Shown in pieces: positions 8,153 to 16,996 of a stretch of 64,000 nucleotides of DNA; position 1 is the stretch's first letter, and every line of letters starts with the position of its first letter. Source of the stretch: Lacrimispora sp. BS-2. GTDB taxonomy: Bacteria; Bacillota; Clostridia; Lachnospirales; Lachnospiraceae. The stretch covers positions 1,736,001 to 1,800,000 of the forward strand of contig NZ_CP157940.1 in NCBI RefSeq assembly GCF_040207125.1, written 5' to 3'. The notes beneath the pieces are model-generated. The model made no database searches and was not told the origin of the DNA. It was given only the letters and a program-made list of their open reading frames with translations. The translations under genes were made by a program, and so were the position numbers.

Positions 8153-9799
8153 TTATTTTTTCCCTAATAAATAAAACTTCCAATTTTCTATTTCAATAAT
8201 ATCATTTGATATATCCACCTCCACTTCTTGTTGCTTTTTATACGATGCTTCAATCAACTCGTAAAGCAAATTAATATAATCACCCGATTTTGTCTGATTA
8301 ACAATTTCACAAATATTAATAAATCGGTACCAATTACACCAGCAAGCCTCATTACTACTACTATGATCTATTGAAAATCGTGAAAAATGTCTTCCTATAA
8401 CAAATAGTCTATAATGCCACTTCTCTTCAAATTCATACGATTTAAGATTAAAAGCATCTGCCTTCTCTTTATTACTACTTTCCTCTAACCATTTATGAAC
8501 AGACTCTATCCATTTATTACTTGTACTAATGAAATTATTTTTCTTGCTATTTCTTTTAGAAAGAGAATCTCCAAATGGTTCCTGCCATTTCAATTGGAAC
8601 ATAGCCATGGTATTTGTCCCTTTATCAATTATTAAGGCATCTATATCTGTTATCCTCTTCTTATTAGCGTATATGTTTATATTCTTATCAATTTTCATAA
8701 ATCCAACTCTGTCAGGAATTTTTTTATATAATTGTCGTCTAAATAATTCCTCTCGCCCATTATTTTCCCTATTCCAATCGTTTGGAAATCGATTTTGCAA
8801 CTGTTGAAATAGAAACATAAATGGATCCACAAGAAAAGACAGGGAAACTCTCATTAATATCGTTTTTGATACTTTTAAAAACATAGGATATGAATGATTA
8901 TGTGTATCTTTAAGTTTATCTAAATCATCCTTTTGAGTTGTTAAAATTCCAATAATTTTTCTTGCAGTCGTAATAGGTATATTTAAGGCATAATGCAATG
9001 TTAATGCATTATCCTCTTCCGTATGATAAACATCTACAATATCAATTAATTTTATTTCCGGATGCATTTCAATATGTAATTTACAAAATTCCAAATGTTT
9101 TAATGTAATGCCTATAAACGTAATTATTGCAGCAACATAATCTTTATATTCAACTTCACCAAATATTGCATTATCTTCAAAGTCTAAACATCCATAAAAT
9201 TTAGAAGCCTTTTCAAGTGCTTTCTTTTCAAAATACCTATCAACCCTATCATCAGCATTATAACCTATAAACTTCTCATTATGGACAAATAGTAATTTCT
9301 TCATTATATTTTGTATTTCAGCAAAATCATCCTTGTACAATTCTACATTAGCTAATTTATCACAATAATTATAATAGTCTTCTAGTTCAAATCTTTCCAT
9401 TGGATATTTATCAGTATTTAAAATAAATTGATATTTATAATCACCAATCTTGCTAAATCTTCCCAACTTATACTTGCACATATCCAGAAACTTTTCGATA
9501 GCTAATATTTTACTATAATAAATCAGCATCAATTCAACGTTTAATATTTCTTTATCTGTTAGACTAAAACCAGGATACCCCTCATTATCAAATTCCTTGT
9601 ATGATAATTTTAAAATTGCTGGCCAAGCCTGAATCGCTAATGGATACCCTGTGGCTTTTTTTTGCTGAAATCCAGCATCTATATATTTCGCAAAAATAAT
9701 TGTATAAATTAGAGAATCTTTATCTATATCATTTTTCATTTTTCGTTTTAAATTCCCTAAAAAGTGCTCTATATCTTCATATTCTTGTCTCCCACACAT
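8153..9799 (-). CDS. Putative PD-(D/E)XK nuclease, unknown defence-island protein
   Basis: I do not recognise the whole family. Near residues 382-405 the sequence ITDIDALIID followed by AMFQLKWQEPFG has the D-x-D...Q-x-K pattern of restriction-endonuclease-like folds, with DID at 385-387 and QLK at 402-404. The 350 residues before it are helical and contain no zinc or ATP motif. The start at 9799 is preceded by GCGGAG at 6 bases; ATGs at 9805 and 9823 are also possible. It is AT-rich like its neighbours and sits between two repeat-bearing intergenic regions, as if exchanged as a single-gene cassette. A nuclease role is inferred from one motif only. Confidence 0.55.
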   Translation of the reverse strand: MCGRQEYEDIEHFLGNLKRKMKNDIDKDSLIYTIIFAKYIDAGFQQKKATGYPLAIQAWPAILKLSYKEFDNEGYPGFSLTDKEILNVELMLIYYSKILAIEKFLDMCKYKLGRFSKIGDYKYQFILNTDKYPMERFELEDYYNYCDKLANVELYKDDFAEIQNIMKKLLFVHNEKFIGYNADDRVDRYFEKKALEKASKFYGCLDFEDNAIFGEVEYKDYVAAIITFIGITLKHLEFCKLHIEMHPEIKLIDIVDVYHTEEDNALTLHYALNIPITTARKIIGILTTQKDDLDKLKDTHNHSYPMFLKVSKTILMRVSLSFLVDPFMFLFQQLQNRFPNDWNRENNGREELFRRQLYKKIPDRVGFMKIDKNINIYANKKRITDIDALIIDKGTNTMAMFQLKWQEPFGDSLSKRNSKKNNFISTSNKWIESVHKWLEESSNKEKADAFNLKSYEFEEKWHYRLFVIGRHFSRFSIDHSSSNEACWCNWYRFINICEIVNQTKSGDYINLLYELIEASYKKQQEVEVDISNDIIEIENWKFYLLGKK

Positions 9800-9869
9800 A
9801 ATCATCTCCGCTACTGTTATCATAAATACTTCTATCTTTTGCCAAAATGTTCATTTACTTTACCCCACC

Positions 9870-9962
9870 TCAGTAAGAGTAAACATATTTCACTCCAACC
9901 AACTGTAAAAGAACACGTACATCTCCTGCTCAAATCCCGAAAACCTTTGATTTACTGCACTT
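9870..9962. repeat. Intergenic repeat copy A
   Basis: This stretch (core CATATTTCACTCCAACCAAC at 9886-9905, then a diverged middle and CCTTTGATTTA at 9944-9954) aligns over about 90 bases with 11219-11310. Both copies lie upstream of minus-strand nuclease genes. They look like leftovers of one ancestral flank. Confidence 0.6.
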
Positions 9963-10002
9963 TCCTCTCCAACAATACTACCGTCTCCACATGCGGTGAA
10001 AT
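9952..10002 (-). pseudogene. Fragment resembling the extreme 3' end of rlmD (rumA)
   Basis: Read on the minus strand, 10002-9952 encodes ISPHVETVVLLERKVQ then TAA. RlmD/RumA-type 23S rRNA m5U methyltransferases end in a conserved H-(V/L)-E-(T/S)-x-V-L-(L/F)-x-R segment directly before their stop. Only this tail is present, with no upstream gene body. rumA/rlmD 3' ends are known integration sites of integrative conjugative elements in streptococci, so this is best read as an attachment-site scar of a past or present element. Confidence 0.55.
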
Positions 10003-10007
10003 ACAAT

Positions 10008-10045
10008 TTTTATACTACATAGCAAAAGGGGTCAATTACCCCTTT
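10008..10045 (-). terminator. Repeated boundary sequence plus intrinsic terminator
   Basis: TTTATACTACATAGCAAAAG (10009-10028) repeats the sequence at 8081-8100. AAAGGGGT (10025-10032) pairs with ACCCCTTT (10038-10045) over a 5-base loop, giving AAAGGGGT-loop-ACCCCTTTT on the minus strand. It can end transcription from the HNH gene that stops at 10224. Confidence 0.5.
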
Positions 10046-10223
10046 ATTATTGTTTAATATTTTATAGATGTGTGAATTATTCTGTTTCTTATACTCACTT
10101 CACTTTTTTCCACTCTTGAACTCTCTTATTTATACTCTAATATCAATAATATCTATTAATTTTTCATCCCTATTCAAAGTTGGTCACCATTATATATTTA
10201 TTATCTATTATCTGAAACACATT

Positions 10224-11168
10224 TTACTGTTTATCATCCAATATATCAAACCAATTTTGATATATGTCACTAGTTCTCACACCTGTACTTTTACTTAAAT
10301 TACATTTATCACATAACAATTGCAAATTTGACACATCATTTATGCCCCCTTGTTCTAAAGAAACGATATGATCATAATGCAGCCCCCGTTCCTCCATCAC
10401 ACTATATACTGAAGTCAAATCTCTCCTACAAAAAGTACACTTGCCTCTATCTCGATGAAACACTGCCCTCTCTACCCATTTAGGAGTATATACATGGGAG
10501 TATTCATTGTCATGAGTACGAGCTATATACTCATTAAACTTTAATAAAAACTCTCTGTTCAGAAATAATATATAAAACATCTCATGAGCGATCTTCTCCA
10601 TTACAGCTTCATACCAACCCGTTAATTTTAATTCTCCCAAATATTCATATAAAATATCTTCTATCAGCTCTTCATCGCTATCCAATAACCACTCAGTAAA
10701 TTGGGGTTCATGGTCAAAGTAAAACTTGAGTGCTTTATCTATTTGAAGAGTATATTCAGCCCCTTCTGACCATATAGCTCTAATAATATTCTGCTTTTTA
10801 AACTGTTCGTGTTTTTTTAACAAACCATGATATTTTTTATTTTCACCTTCCAAATCAAAAAAATTATGCAGATCATCTATATCCGAATTATCACATATAT
10901 TTTCATTTCTTTGACTATTTAATTTTTCAATTTGTTGATTCAAGCTCTTTATGTCATCAAACATATCCTCTTCCATAATATTGCCAGCTGCCCATTGACA
11001 AAAAAGAATCAGTATTGATTCTTTTTTGTAATTTTCCGGTATAGATTCTATATACAAATGAGAAAACTCCGATAAATTCACTAGAAACTCTTCCGTCTGA
11101 TATTGAATTATATTACTGACAACATTACAATAATAATATACATTAAAATATTTCATCTCAATATTCAT
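10224..11168 (-). CDS. HNH endonuclease, C-terminal HNH domain
   Basis: The last 80 residues form a classic HNH nuclease: two CxxC pairs (CTFC and CDKC) that bind a structural zinc, a YDHI motif with the catalytic His, and NDVSNLQLLCDKCN. The first 230 residues are acidic and helical and match nothing I recognise. They may bind a partner or target. It stands alone between the repeat-bearing intergenic regions, 156 bases after the Vsr gene on the same strand, so it may be a separate unit added to the island. DNA is the likely substrate. Whether it restricts phage is inference from context. Confidence 0.8.
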   Translation of the reverse strand: MNIEMKYFNVYYYCNVVSNIIQYQTEEFLVNLSEFSHLYIESIPENYKKESILILFCQWAAGNIMEEDMFDDIKSLNQQIEKLNSQRNENICDNSDIDDLHNFFDLEGENKKYHGLLKKHEQFKKQNIIRAIWSEGAEYTLQIDKALKFYFDHEPQFTEWLLDSDEELIEDILYEYLGELKLTGWYEAVMEKIAHEMFYILFLNREFLLKFNEYIARTHDNEYSHVYTPKWVERAVFHRDRGKCTFCRRDLTSVYSVMEERGLHYDHIVSLEQGGINDVSNLQLLCDKCNLSKSTGVRTSDIYQNWFDILDDKQ

Positions 11169-11218
11169 AAATTATCCACCACCATAAAATAATTTAATTT
11201 CTCTTCCCCAGCACAGTA

Positions 11219-11310
11219 ACCATAAACACATTTCACTCCAACCAACCGCCAAAGCACACCAACATACTCCCTTTAGCTTAACCGCTGGAGCCCTTTGATT
11301 AAATCAATTA
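11219..11310. repeat. Intergenic repeat copy B
   Basis: ACACATTTCACTCCAACCAACC (from 11224) to CCTTTGATTAA (near 11303) aligns with 9870-9962, copy A. Here the rlmD-like tail is missing, so only the sequence next to it is shared. The copy sits between the Vsr and HNH genes. Confidence 0.6.
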
Positions 11311-11324
11311 TCTTAATTATCATC

Positions 11325-11783
11325 TTAATCCTCTCCATCTTTTGTGATAATATCCTCACCTATTTTATTACAGAAAATATGCTCTTCTATCGTTTTGATG
11401 CATCCATTAAGATCCTTTTTTATATCTTTTCCCCAGAACCGCAAGACAGACCAGCCTAAATTACGGAGCTGCTTATTCACTTCTTCGTCACGCTCCATGT
11501 TTCTGGAAATTTTCCTAAGCCAATAATCACTATTATTACTTTTTTGGAGACGGACTTTCATTTCCTCCCAGTCTTTTCCGTGAAAAAACTCTCCATCACA
11601 GAATATGGCTATTTTATATTTTGTAAAAACAATATCGGGATGACCTGGAAGCTTTTTATAATTTTTTCTGTAACGATATCCTCTTGCCCATAAAGCCTTC
11701 CTTAGAATCATCTCGATTGCCGTATCTTTAGCTTTTATACGTTTCATATTCTTTTGTCGTTGCTGAGGAGTGAGATTATCCAC
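11325..11783 (-). CDS. vsr: Very short patch repair endonuclease (Vsr family)
   Basis: Vsr enzymes nick beside T:G mismatches created when 5-methylcytosine deaminates. In restriction operons they may also act as effector nucleases. Family marks: LTPQQRQKNMKRIKAKDT at the N-terminus, PGHPDIVFTKYKIAIF with the catalytic Asp, DGEFFHGKDW replacing the usual HGCFWH, and NMERDEEVNKQLRNLGW. Length (152) fits. The start is GTG 11783 after AGAGGTGATAAT. It follows the HNH_2 gene by 4 bases and closes the MORC-like operon. The change at the HGCFWH site removes some usual zinc and active-site residues, so activity could differ. Confidence 0.92.
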   Translation of the reverse strand: MDNLTPQQRQKNMKRIKAKDTAIEMILRKALWARGYRYRKNYKKLPGHPDIVFTKYKIAIFCDGEFFHGKDWEEMKVRLQKSNNSDYWLRKISRNMERDEEVNKQLRNLGWSVLRFWGKDIKKDLNGCIKTIEEHIFCNKIGEDIITKDGED

Positions 11784-11787
11784 ATTA

Positions 11788-12570
11788 TCACCTCTGGAAT
11801 ATCATATCATTATGGTATTCAATAAAATCTTTTGCTGGTAAGAATTTATCTGGAAGACATATCTGCCTGTGGTTATAACTCATAAACCATCCTCTGGTTT
11901 TCTCATCCATCTCAGCATGTATTACAGCATTGGAGACCAAAATCCGAAAATCCTGTGTAATTGTAATCAGCCCTCGATCAAAAGCTTTATCATGTAAAGA
12001 ATTCAAGCAAATCCCGTTTCGTGGATTTGTCCGTTCTGTCTGTTCATCACTCACTTTCCACGGTTTTATGTGGCTCGCAATAAGCAAATCTGATTTAGAC
12101 AATCCCGTCACGCAACATCGGCTACCATAAGAATTCAGAACTGTTATTCTAAAGAAATACTGTCCAATTCTTGTTTTCATCAACTGTTCTCTATATACTC
12201 CAGGCGGAATATTATCTATATCCCCCATATCTATGATCTCATGAATTTCAAGGTTCTGCATATTCGCTTTGATTAACTGAGCCCGATATGTCAATTCCGT
12301 CCAATTGCTGGAAAACTCGGAATATACTTGGGCATCCATTTTGCTTCCATGTGCCATAGCCGTTACATTCCGTTGCTGTAATTTCGTATCAAAATGTGCT
12401 AGGTTATGCATCTTTAAACCTACAGAACCTGGGGTTCTGCCCAAAAGCTCTGCAAGCTCAATTATATCTATATTAGATTGACTGATTTTTCCAAACGGTG
12501 TACGACAGTACAGATCAAATGCCAGTATTGTTTCATCTCTGCTCCATTTAACTCCATTTCTATTTTTCAT
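11788..12570 (-). CDS. HNH_2-type restriction endonuclease
   Basis: The N-terminal 60 residues look like a small DNA-binding region (KWSRDETILAFDLY..., LAELLGRTPGSVGLKM), like the SANT/Myb-like heads seen on such enzymes. Residues about 145-220 carry the HNH_2 signature: CCVTGLSKSDLLIASHIKPW, then NPRNGICLNSLHDKAFDRGLITI, with the catalytic His pair and Asn. Such proteins are usual nuclease subunits of predicted restriction systems. Start ATG 12570 follows AGGTGTTACAT; GTG 12579 is an alternative. It is fifth in a six-gene operon with gaps of 4-28 bases. DNA cleavage is strongly expected. Specificity is unknown. Confidence 0.88.
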   Translation of the reverse strand: MKNRNGVKWSRDETILAFDLYCRTPFGKISQSNIDIIELAELLGRTPGSVGLKMHNLAHFDTKLQQRNVTAMAHGSKMDAQVYSEFSSNWTELTYRAQLIKANMQNLEIHEIIDMGDIDNIPPGVYREQLMKTRIGQYFFRITVLNSYGSRCCVTGLSKSDLLIASHIKPWKVSDEQTERTNPRNGICLNSLHDKAFDRGLITITQDFRILVSNAVIHAEMDEKTRGWFMSYNHRQICLPDKFLPAKDFIEYHNDMIFQR

Positions 12571-12598
12571 ATGTAACACCTATCCACCGTTCTGCTCT

Positions 12599-13588
12599 CT
12601 ATTTTATCTCAGTAACCTGCCAAATATCCTTGCTAATCTTGAATTTAGCTCCTATAAAAAGACCTTCAAGTTTAGGCTTTGTCTGTAGCTTGTTTTTATC
12701 AACCGCAATAGGCATTACTCGCTGTGTCTTCAGATTCATGACAACAATTTTACTATTTCTCTTAACAACCTTCCTGTTTATAGAGTTTATATCTTTTCCA
12801 GAATTATCATCGTTCTTTTCTCTAAATTCCATTTCAAGTACCACATTATCTAGTGTAGACTTTGCCAAGTCATATGCCAATTCTTTAGACAACGAATCCA
12901 ATACGATTACCCCACCAGCTTGATTCAAATTCAGAAAATATTGTCTGATAACATTACGTTTGAGGTCTCCATGTTCTTTCAAAACTTTTAGAGCAGCTAA
13001 GAGCAGTTCTTTATTCCTAGCCAATGATCTCTCTGTTGAAACAGCAAAAATATCCTGTTTACTCAAAAAATACTCTGTCAGTTCATAAGGATTGTTTACA
13101 TTGCTCTCATCATAAGTTAAATAGGCACTCCAGTATAAACGTGCAATCCCCTGCCGGACAAATGCTTTACCCTTTGAAGCCTCATAAAAATATCTTGTTC
13201 CAATGCGAGAAACTATTTTATCTTTCCCAGCATCATTTTCGTCATCTTCAAATGCTACATCAATCCCCCACCTCTCCCTCATATAGTCCCAATAAACGTT
13301 GTGTGCTAAGAATGCCCACAATCTTAGATCACTTGCCTGCACTGGATTAAGTCTCCCCTTGAAAGCTTCATAAATCCTTATGGCATTTTCACAATCTGTT
13401 TTAGAATCTCCTATAAGAAGTTCAACATCAGGAATCATCATACCAGTATTAAATGAATAATTACTAAGTCCTTTTTCTTCAAAATAACTGTCAATCCACT
13501 TATCTTTTGAATTGTATAGAAAAACATTGTTGGGTATATCAGACTTAAGCATATCAAGTGCATTATCTTTCATAAAATTAATAATCAT
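12599..13588 (-). CDS. DUF6339-like protein of MORC-type restriction operon
   Basis: Matches, from memory, the DUF6339 pattern found in predicted restriction operons: RLNPVQASDLRLWAFLAHNVYWDYMRERW around 80-108, GIARLYWSAYLTYD near 148-161, and a helical YELTEYFLSKQDIF. No catalytic motif is apparent. The C-terminal 70 residues after a charged linker form a small beta-rich unit ending KDIWQVTEIK. The start at 13588 has GGAGG seven bases upstream. It follows the 288-aa gene by 19 bases. Biochemical role is unknown in the family; presence beside an ATPase and nucleases suggests a structural or target-recognition subunit. Confidence 0.65.
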   Translation of the reverse strand: MIINFMKDNALDMLKSDIPNNVFLYNSKDKWIDSYFEEKGLSNYSFNTGMMIPDVELLIGDSKTDCENAIRIYEAFKGRLNPVQASDLRLWAFLAHNVYWDYMRERWGIDVAFEDDENDAGKDKIVSRIGTRYFYEASKGKAFVRQGIARLYWSAYLTYDESNVNNPYELTEYFLSKQDIFAVSTERSLARNKELLLAALKVLKEHGDLKRNVIRQYFLNLNQAGGVIVLDSLSKELAYDLAKSTLDNVVLEMEFREKNDDNSGKDINSINRKVVKRNSKIVVMNLKTQRVMPIAVDKNKLQTKPKLEGLFIGAKFKISKDIWQVTEIK

Positions 13589-13607
13589 ACGTACCTCCTG
13601 CTTGCTA

Positions 13608-14474
13608 CTATTGTTTTGCGGCCTTGCTTAACAACTCTAGTGACTGAGCCGAGTTATCATTTAGTAGGAGTTGAGCCGTTCCTATTGGGTCGTTAAGTAA
13701 TTTTTTATACTTATTATCCTCCCCATTTGCAGCCTTTGCAATCAACACCTTTAACGTCTTATACCAAGCATATCGTGATAAATATCCATTTTCACCATGC
13801 AACTCATCACGGCATACCTCTGAAATAGCCTGAACAATTGTCGGAACTACATATATTGCATTCAATAATGGTATTTTCCAAGGTTCGTACTCCCCAATAA
13901 GATTATACTGTTCATACTGCTTTTTGGGTAAGTGAATCTGTATAGTTGCATATTCCCATTCACAAAACATTACTGAACAATTTTCATCATTTATAAAATG
14001 TACAATCGGGTCACCTTTTTTAATAATATCATTCTTATATATTGCATCAAATTTCTGCCTTTCGCCTATGGCCACGGCTTCTCCCTTATTGATGCTAAAC
14101 GATATTCCTTCAAAATCTTCAGAAAAATCTTCATTAGAAAAGTCCAAAATATTCGTTAATGCAATTATACAAGGGCATAAATCTACTCGTTCATGTACTG
14201 TACTAGACGGAATAAAAATATTCTGTCTATTGTCTCTGCTTATTTCCAATTTTCGATACCAGGTGGAAATGCATTGTATTTGTAATGCATAAGCTAAAAT
14301 CCCTTGTTCCAGCAACTCACTAATTCTGCTATTCGTCACTTCATAACCAATAGATAAATCAAATCCATCATTTCGATTCGTTTTCTTAATATCTGCTTTA
14401 AAAATTCCTGACTTATAGTCAATTGCCTGATTACGCAAAATTGGATATGGATAATTCATCGCACTATTCAGCAT
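13608..14474 (-). CDS. Unknown subunit of the MORC-type restriction operon
   Basis: A 288-residue cytoplasmic protein with no recognisable catalytic motif. The first 110 residues are strand-rich with an Asn/Asp-rich opening. The middle includes MFCEWEYATIQIHLPKKQYEQY, and the C-terminal 80 residues are helical. The start overlaps the end of the ATPase gene by 11 bases, with GGAGGTGA upstream inside it, so translation is coupled. This position, directly after a MORC-like ATPase, suggests a physical partner. Function cannot be read from the sequence. Confidence 0.6.
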   Translation of the reverse strand: MLNSAMNYPYPILRNQAIDYKSGIFKADIKKTNRNDGFDLSIGYEVTNSRISELLEQGILAYALQIQCISTWYRKLEISRDNRQNIFIPSSTVHERVDLCPCIIALTNILDFSNEDFSEDFEGISFSINKGEAVAIGERQKFDAIYKNDIIKKGDPIVHFINDENCSVMFCEWEYATIQIHLPKKQYEQYNLIGEYEPWKIPLLNAIYVVPTIVQAISEVCRDELHGENGYLSRYAWYKTLKVLIAKAANGEDNKYKKLLNDPIGTAQLLLNDNSAQSLELLSKAAKQ

Positions 14475-16521
14475 AAGCAGTCACCTCCAATGGACATCGC
14501 TTTACATTATGTAACTCTATGATAAGAATCACTTTTTCACCTTTATCTATATGAGGAATTTTTATAAAATCCTTCTCCAGTTTTAATGCCACCCCTTTAT
14601 TTACGGCTGACTTAACCTTAGCATTTCTCTTATCCTCATCATCTGAACCAATTCTGAGACGTATGTAGACCTCGTCTGCTGCTTTTAAAGGTATGAAAGA
14701 AACTCTAAATGTGTTATTTCTACTATCATAAGGCGTTTTAACCCCTGATATCGAAATACCATGCAATATCGCTTTACCTGCATTTTTAACTTTTTTCTGT
14801 TCTTTCTTACCTAGCATACTTACAGGTCCATCTGGATCCGGCAAAGGATCCGGTGAAGGGTCTGTTCCCGGGAATGGACCTGGATAAGGTCCCGGATAAG
14901 GCGGGTGTGGTAGTTTTGGTTCTTGTGGTTGTCTTCCACCTGATAGTTCTTCCTCTCCCTCCCCAGGCACAACAATATCAATTGGCTTATTGGCTCCTGT
15001 TTTTTTAGGAACAACTGCTATATCTGATACTTTTGGGACGTTATTTCTTATTCCGACAGGAACTATATCAACTGGCATTGGTTCAAAAAATGCATATGCA
15101 CTTTCCTCCTGATCTTCTGTTCCATCACTTTCTTGGTTTGGAAGCAAATCACTTAAACCAAAAGCACCCGTTTCCTCACTAACAATTTCCGGCATTTCTT
15201 CTTTAATTTTATTTAAAATCCATGCATGAATTGCCTTTAATATTTTATCGGCTTCTTCTCGATTATCTTCATATTCATCTTTGCTCCATGCGTCATGTGC
15301 TTGGTTTTCGCATTTTCTCAAAAAGCTATTTATATTATCTGTTGGTTCATCAGATTCGCTACATTCCCCTGTCGCAATAAAAATACCGCGAAAATATGCA
15401 CCTATTCTAAATGCTGTATCTTCCTGTATTTTCATTCCTGCTTTTCTCATTTGAAGTATACGCTTTTCAGAGAAATCCGGATCTACCCGCAAATATAGCT
15501 CCACACTACCTTTGTTCTTAAATATCTCATTAAAATGTTTTGTCATGCCTGATGTATCATTCAAGATATTCCAATAAATAGAAGCGCTAAACTCAATTTC
15601 ATTTTCTTTACAATATGTCTCATAAATTGATATCATCTCTGACAAGTTTTCTTTATTGATATCAATTCGTTTATCACCATCAATAATGGATACTTCCAGA
15701 TTCCCCTTAAAAATTGTATAAAAGAAGAATTCAAGAACACTAACAGCTATCTGCTGCATCCAATCCTCATCTTCCTGAAAGCCTAACACAAACAAATCGG
15801 TTCCATGTTCTGTCCGACGAAATATATCTGGAACGGCTTGAGTGTCATAAATAGCTTTACAATCTTCTTCCTCTACCAATCCGAACAACCCTACATTTTG
15901 TTTTAACTTTTCATCTTCATCCTTAAACGTGGTCAAAATTGTCTTTCCTTGTAACGCTACTTCCTCATTCTTATTATATGTAGAATAAATAATCGTTCTC
16001 AGTGATGAAAAATTGAAGGGAGCAAACTTACCCACACCAAATGAACCACTTTGTCCATTTCCTTTATTTGTTGCACTGATTTCCCTAACTAATCCAGTCC
16101 AGTTACTGCCTTTTTCCTGTTTTGCACCGATGAGTCCAATTGTATTGTAATCACTTATTTTCAAAACCGGAATCAAGTCACCTTTATCAAGCAGTTCTTC
16201 TGACGCTTTTTTTAAAAGAGCCATTTTCTTACCATCATCGCCTTCGTGATAATAATCATAGCATCTCTTAATGACTTCTGACAACCTATCTGCACCAGGA
16301 ACTTCTCTTTTTGAAATCTGTATTACTTCAAAACAAGCACGTGCAGGTCCCTCTATATTACTATCTTTTGCATCTATTACATTTTGAAGAATTTCCTTGG
16401 CTAGCCCAATATAACGTTGTTTCTTAAAAATGCCAATACCAGCATTATTTACACCAACCTTATCTCCAGTACCTAATGGACTAAAGCACCATTTATATCT
16501 TTCGTTCCATTCATCGCCCAT
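14464..16521 (-). CDS. MORC-like (paraMORC) GHKL ATPase
   Basis: A 685-residue ATPase of the GHKL fold (Hsp90/MutL/MORC). The N-box has E43 and N47 in KEILQNVIDAKD, motif II is ISDYNTIGL (D124 to L130), and motif III is the glycine-rich lid GQSGSFGVGK at 156-165. Bacterial MORC relatives were described in predicted restriction-modification operons, where ATP-driven clamping on DNA is proposed. A proline-rich linker (about 535-566, repeats of PYPGP) joins a C-terminal beta domain of about 120 residues. The start at 16521 follows GGAGGAG; a longer frame to 16632 lacks a site and overlaps the preceding gene. It overlaps that gene by 11 bases. Probably the motor of the system. Confidence 0.85.
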   Translation of the reverse strand: MGDEWNERYKWCFSPLGTGDKVGVNNAGIGIFKKQRYIGLAKEILQNVIDAKDSNIEGPARACFEVIQISKREVPGADRLSEVIKRCYDYYHEGDDGKKMALLKKASEELLDKGDLIPVLKISDYNTIGLIGAKQEKGSNWTGLVREISATNKGNGQSGSFGVGKFAPFNFSSLRTIIYSTYNKNEEVALQGKTILTTFKDEDEKLKQNVGLFGLVEEEDCKAIYDTQAVPDIFRRTEHGTDLFVLGFQEDEDWMQQIAVSVLEFFFYTIFKGNLEVSIIDGDKRIDINKENLSEMISIYETYCKENEIEFSASIYWNILNDTSGMTKHFNEIFKNKGSVELYLRVDPDFSEKRILQMRKAGMKIQEDTAFRIGAYFRGIFIATGECSESDEPTDNINSFLRKCENQAHDAWSKDEYEDNREEADKILKAIHAWILNKIKEEMPEIVSEETGAFGLSDLLPNQESDGTEDQEESAYAFFEPMPVDIVPVGIRNNVPKVSDIAVVPKKTGANKPIDIVVPGEGEEELSGGRQPQEPKLPHPPYPGPYPGPFPGTDPSPDPLPDPDGPVSMLGKKEQKKVKNAGKAILHGISISGVKTPYDSRNNTFRVSFIPLKAADEVYIRLRIGSDDEDKRNAKVKSAVNKGVALKLEKDFIKIPHIDKGEKVILIIELHNVKRCPLEVTAYAE

Positions 16522-16759
16522 ACCCCTTCTCCTCCAACGTAAACTTACTACCATTCTGGTTATCTTGCTTATTGTATCTTTTTTTTGCTTCATCCAATTC
16601 AGTCTGAATTGTATTAAATATCTTAGCAACATCCTTTTGCGAATAATCGTAGAGGCTCTGATTAGAACAATTCCCTAACAATTGAATCATATTGATAATT
16701 TTGTTTGTCCTAGCTTCAGCTATTCTCACAAATTTTTCACGTTTAGACTCTTCTTTCAT
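16511..16759 (-). CDS. Small helical protein leading the MORC-type operon
   Basis: An 82-residue, strongly charged helical protein (MKEESKREKFVRIAEARTNK..., ending GYGR). The start follows CCGGAGGTATCAA, and the end overlaps the ATPase start by 11 bases, so the two are co-translated. No domain is recognisable. Similar small helical proteins commonly lead mobile restriction operons, but the role is unknown. It may be an assembly or regulatory subunit. Confidence 0.7.
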   Translation of the reverse strand: MKEESKREKFVRIAEARTNKIINMIQLLGNCSNQSLYDYSQKDVAKIFNTIQTELDEAKKRYNKQDNQNGSKFTLEEKGYGR

Positions 16760-16801
16760 TTGATACCTCCGGCGATTCTATGAATTTTATATTATGATTA
16801 T

Positions 16802-16831
16802 AATATATCCCAAACGTTATGTATATGTCAA
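16802..16831 (-). promoter_or_regulatory. Promoter of the MORC-type operon
   Basis: TTGACA (16826-16831) and TATATT (16802-16807) with an 18-base spacer form a good housekeeping promoter 43 bases before the first gene. The 11-mer TTGACATATAC occurs twice, at 16821-16831 and 16885-16895; the second copy precedes CTGTTTAATAAAAACAG, an inverted repeat. Tandem promoters or a control site are possible. Confidence 0.55.
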
Positions 16832-16961
16832 TTATTTTCATATTATTTTTAAAATAAATATATTCATTCTGTTTTTATTAAACAGTATATGTCAAGCATA
16901 AAATTAAAATATATTTATAATTTTCATTTTAAATTATTCATTTTAAAATTATTTCAAAAAT

Positions 16962-16993
16962 AATAGGCGTAGGTTATCATTTCCCTACGCCTT
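16962..16993 (-). terminator. Intrinsic terminator of the dcm operon
   Basis: AGGCGTAGG (16965-16973) pairs with CCTACGCCT (16984-16992). On the minus strand the hairpin is followed by ATTATTTTT. It begins 5 bases after the methyltransferase stop and separates the xre-dcm unit from the MORC-type operon. Confidence 0.8.
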
Positions 16994-16996
16994 ATT

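Noticed and set aside
9870..11310. Repeated flanks considered as CRISPR or IS terminal repeats
   Set aside because: Only two diverged direct copies, no transposase nearby and no inverted ends; a duplicated element flank fits better.
14820..15014. Repeat-like CCGG-rich stretch and a short frame inside the MORC-like gene
   Set aside because: It is the proline-rich linker (PYPGP repeats) of the ATPase, not a separate gene or CRISPR.
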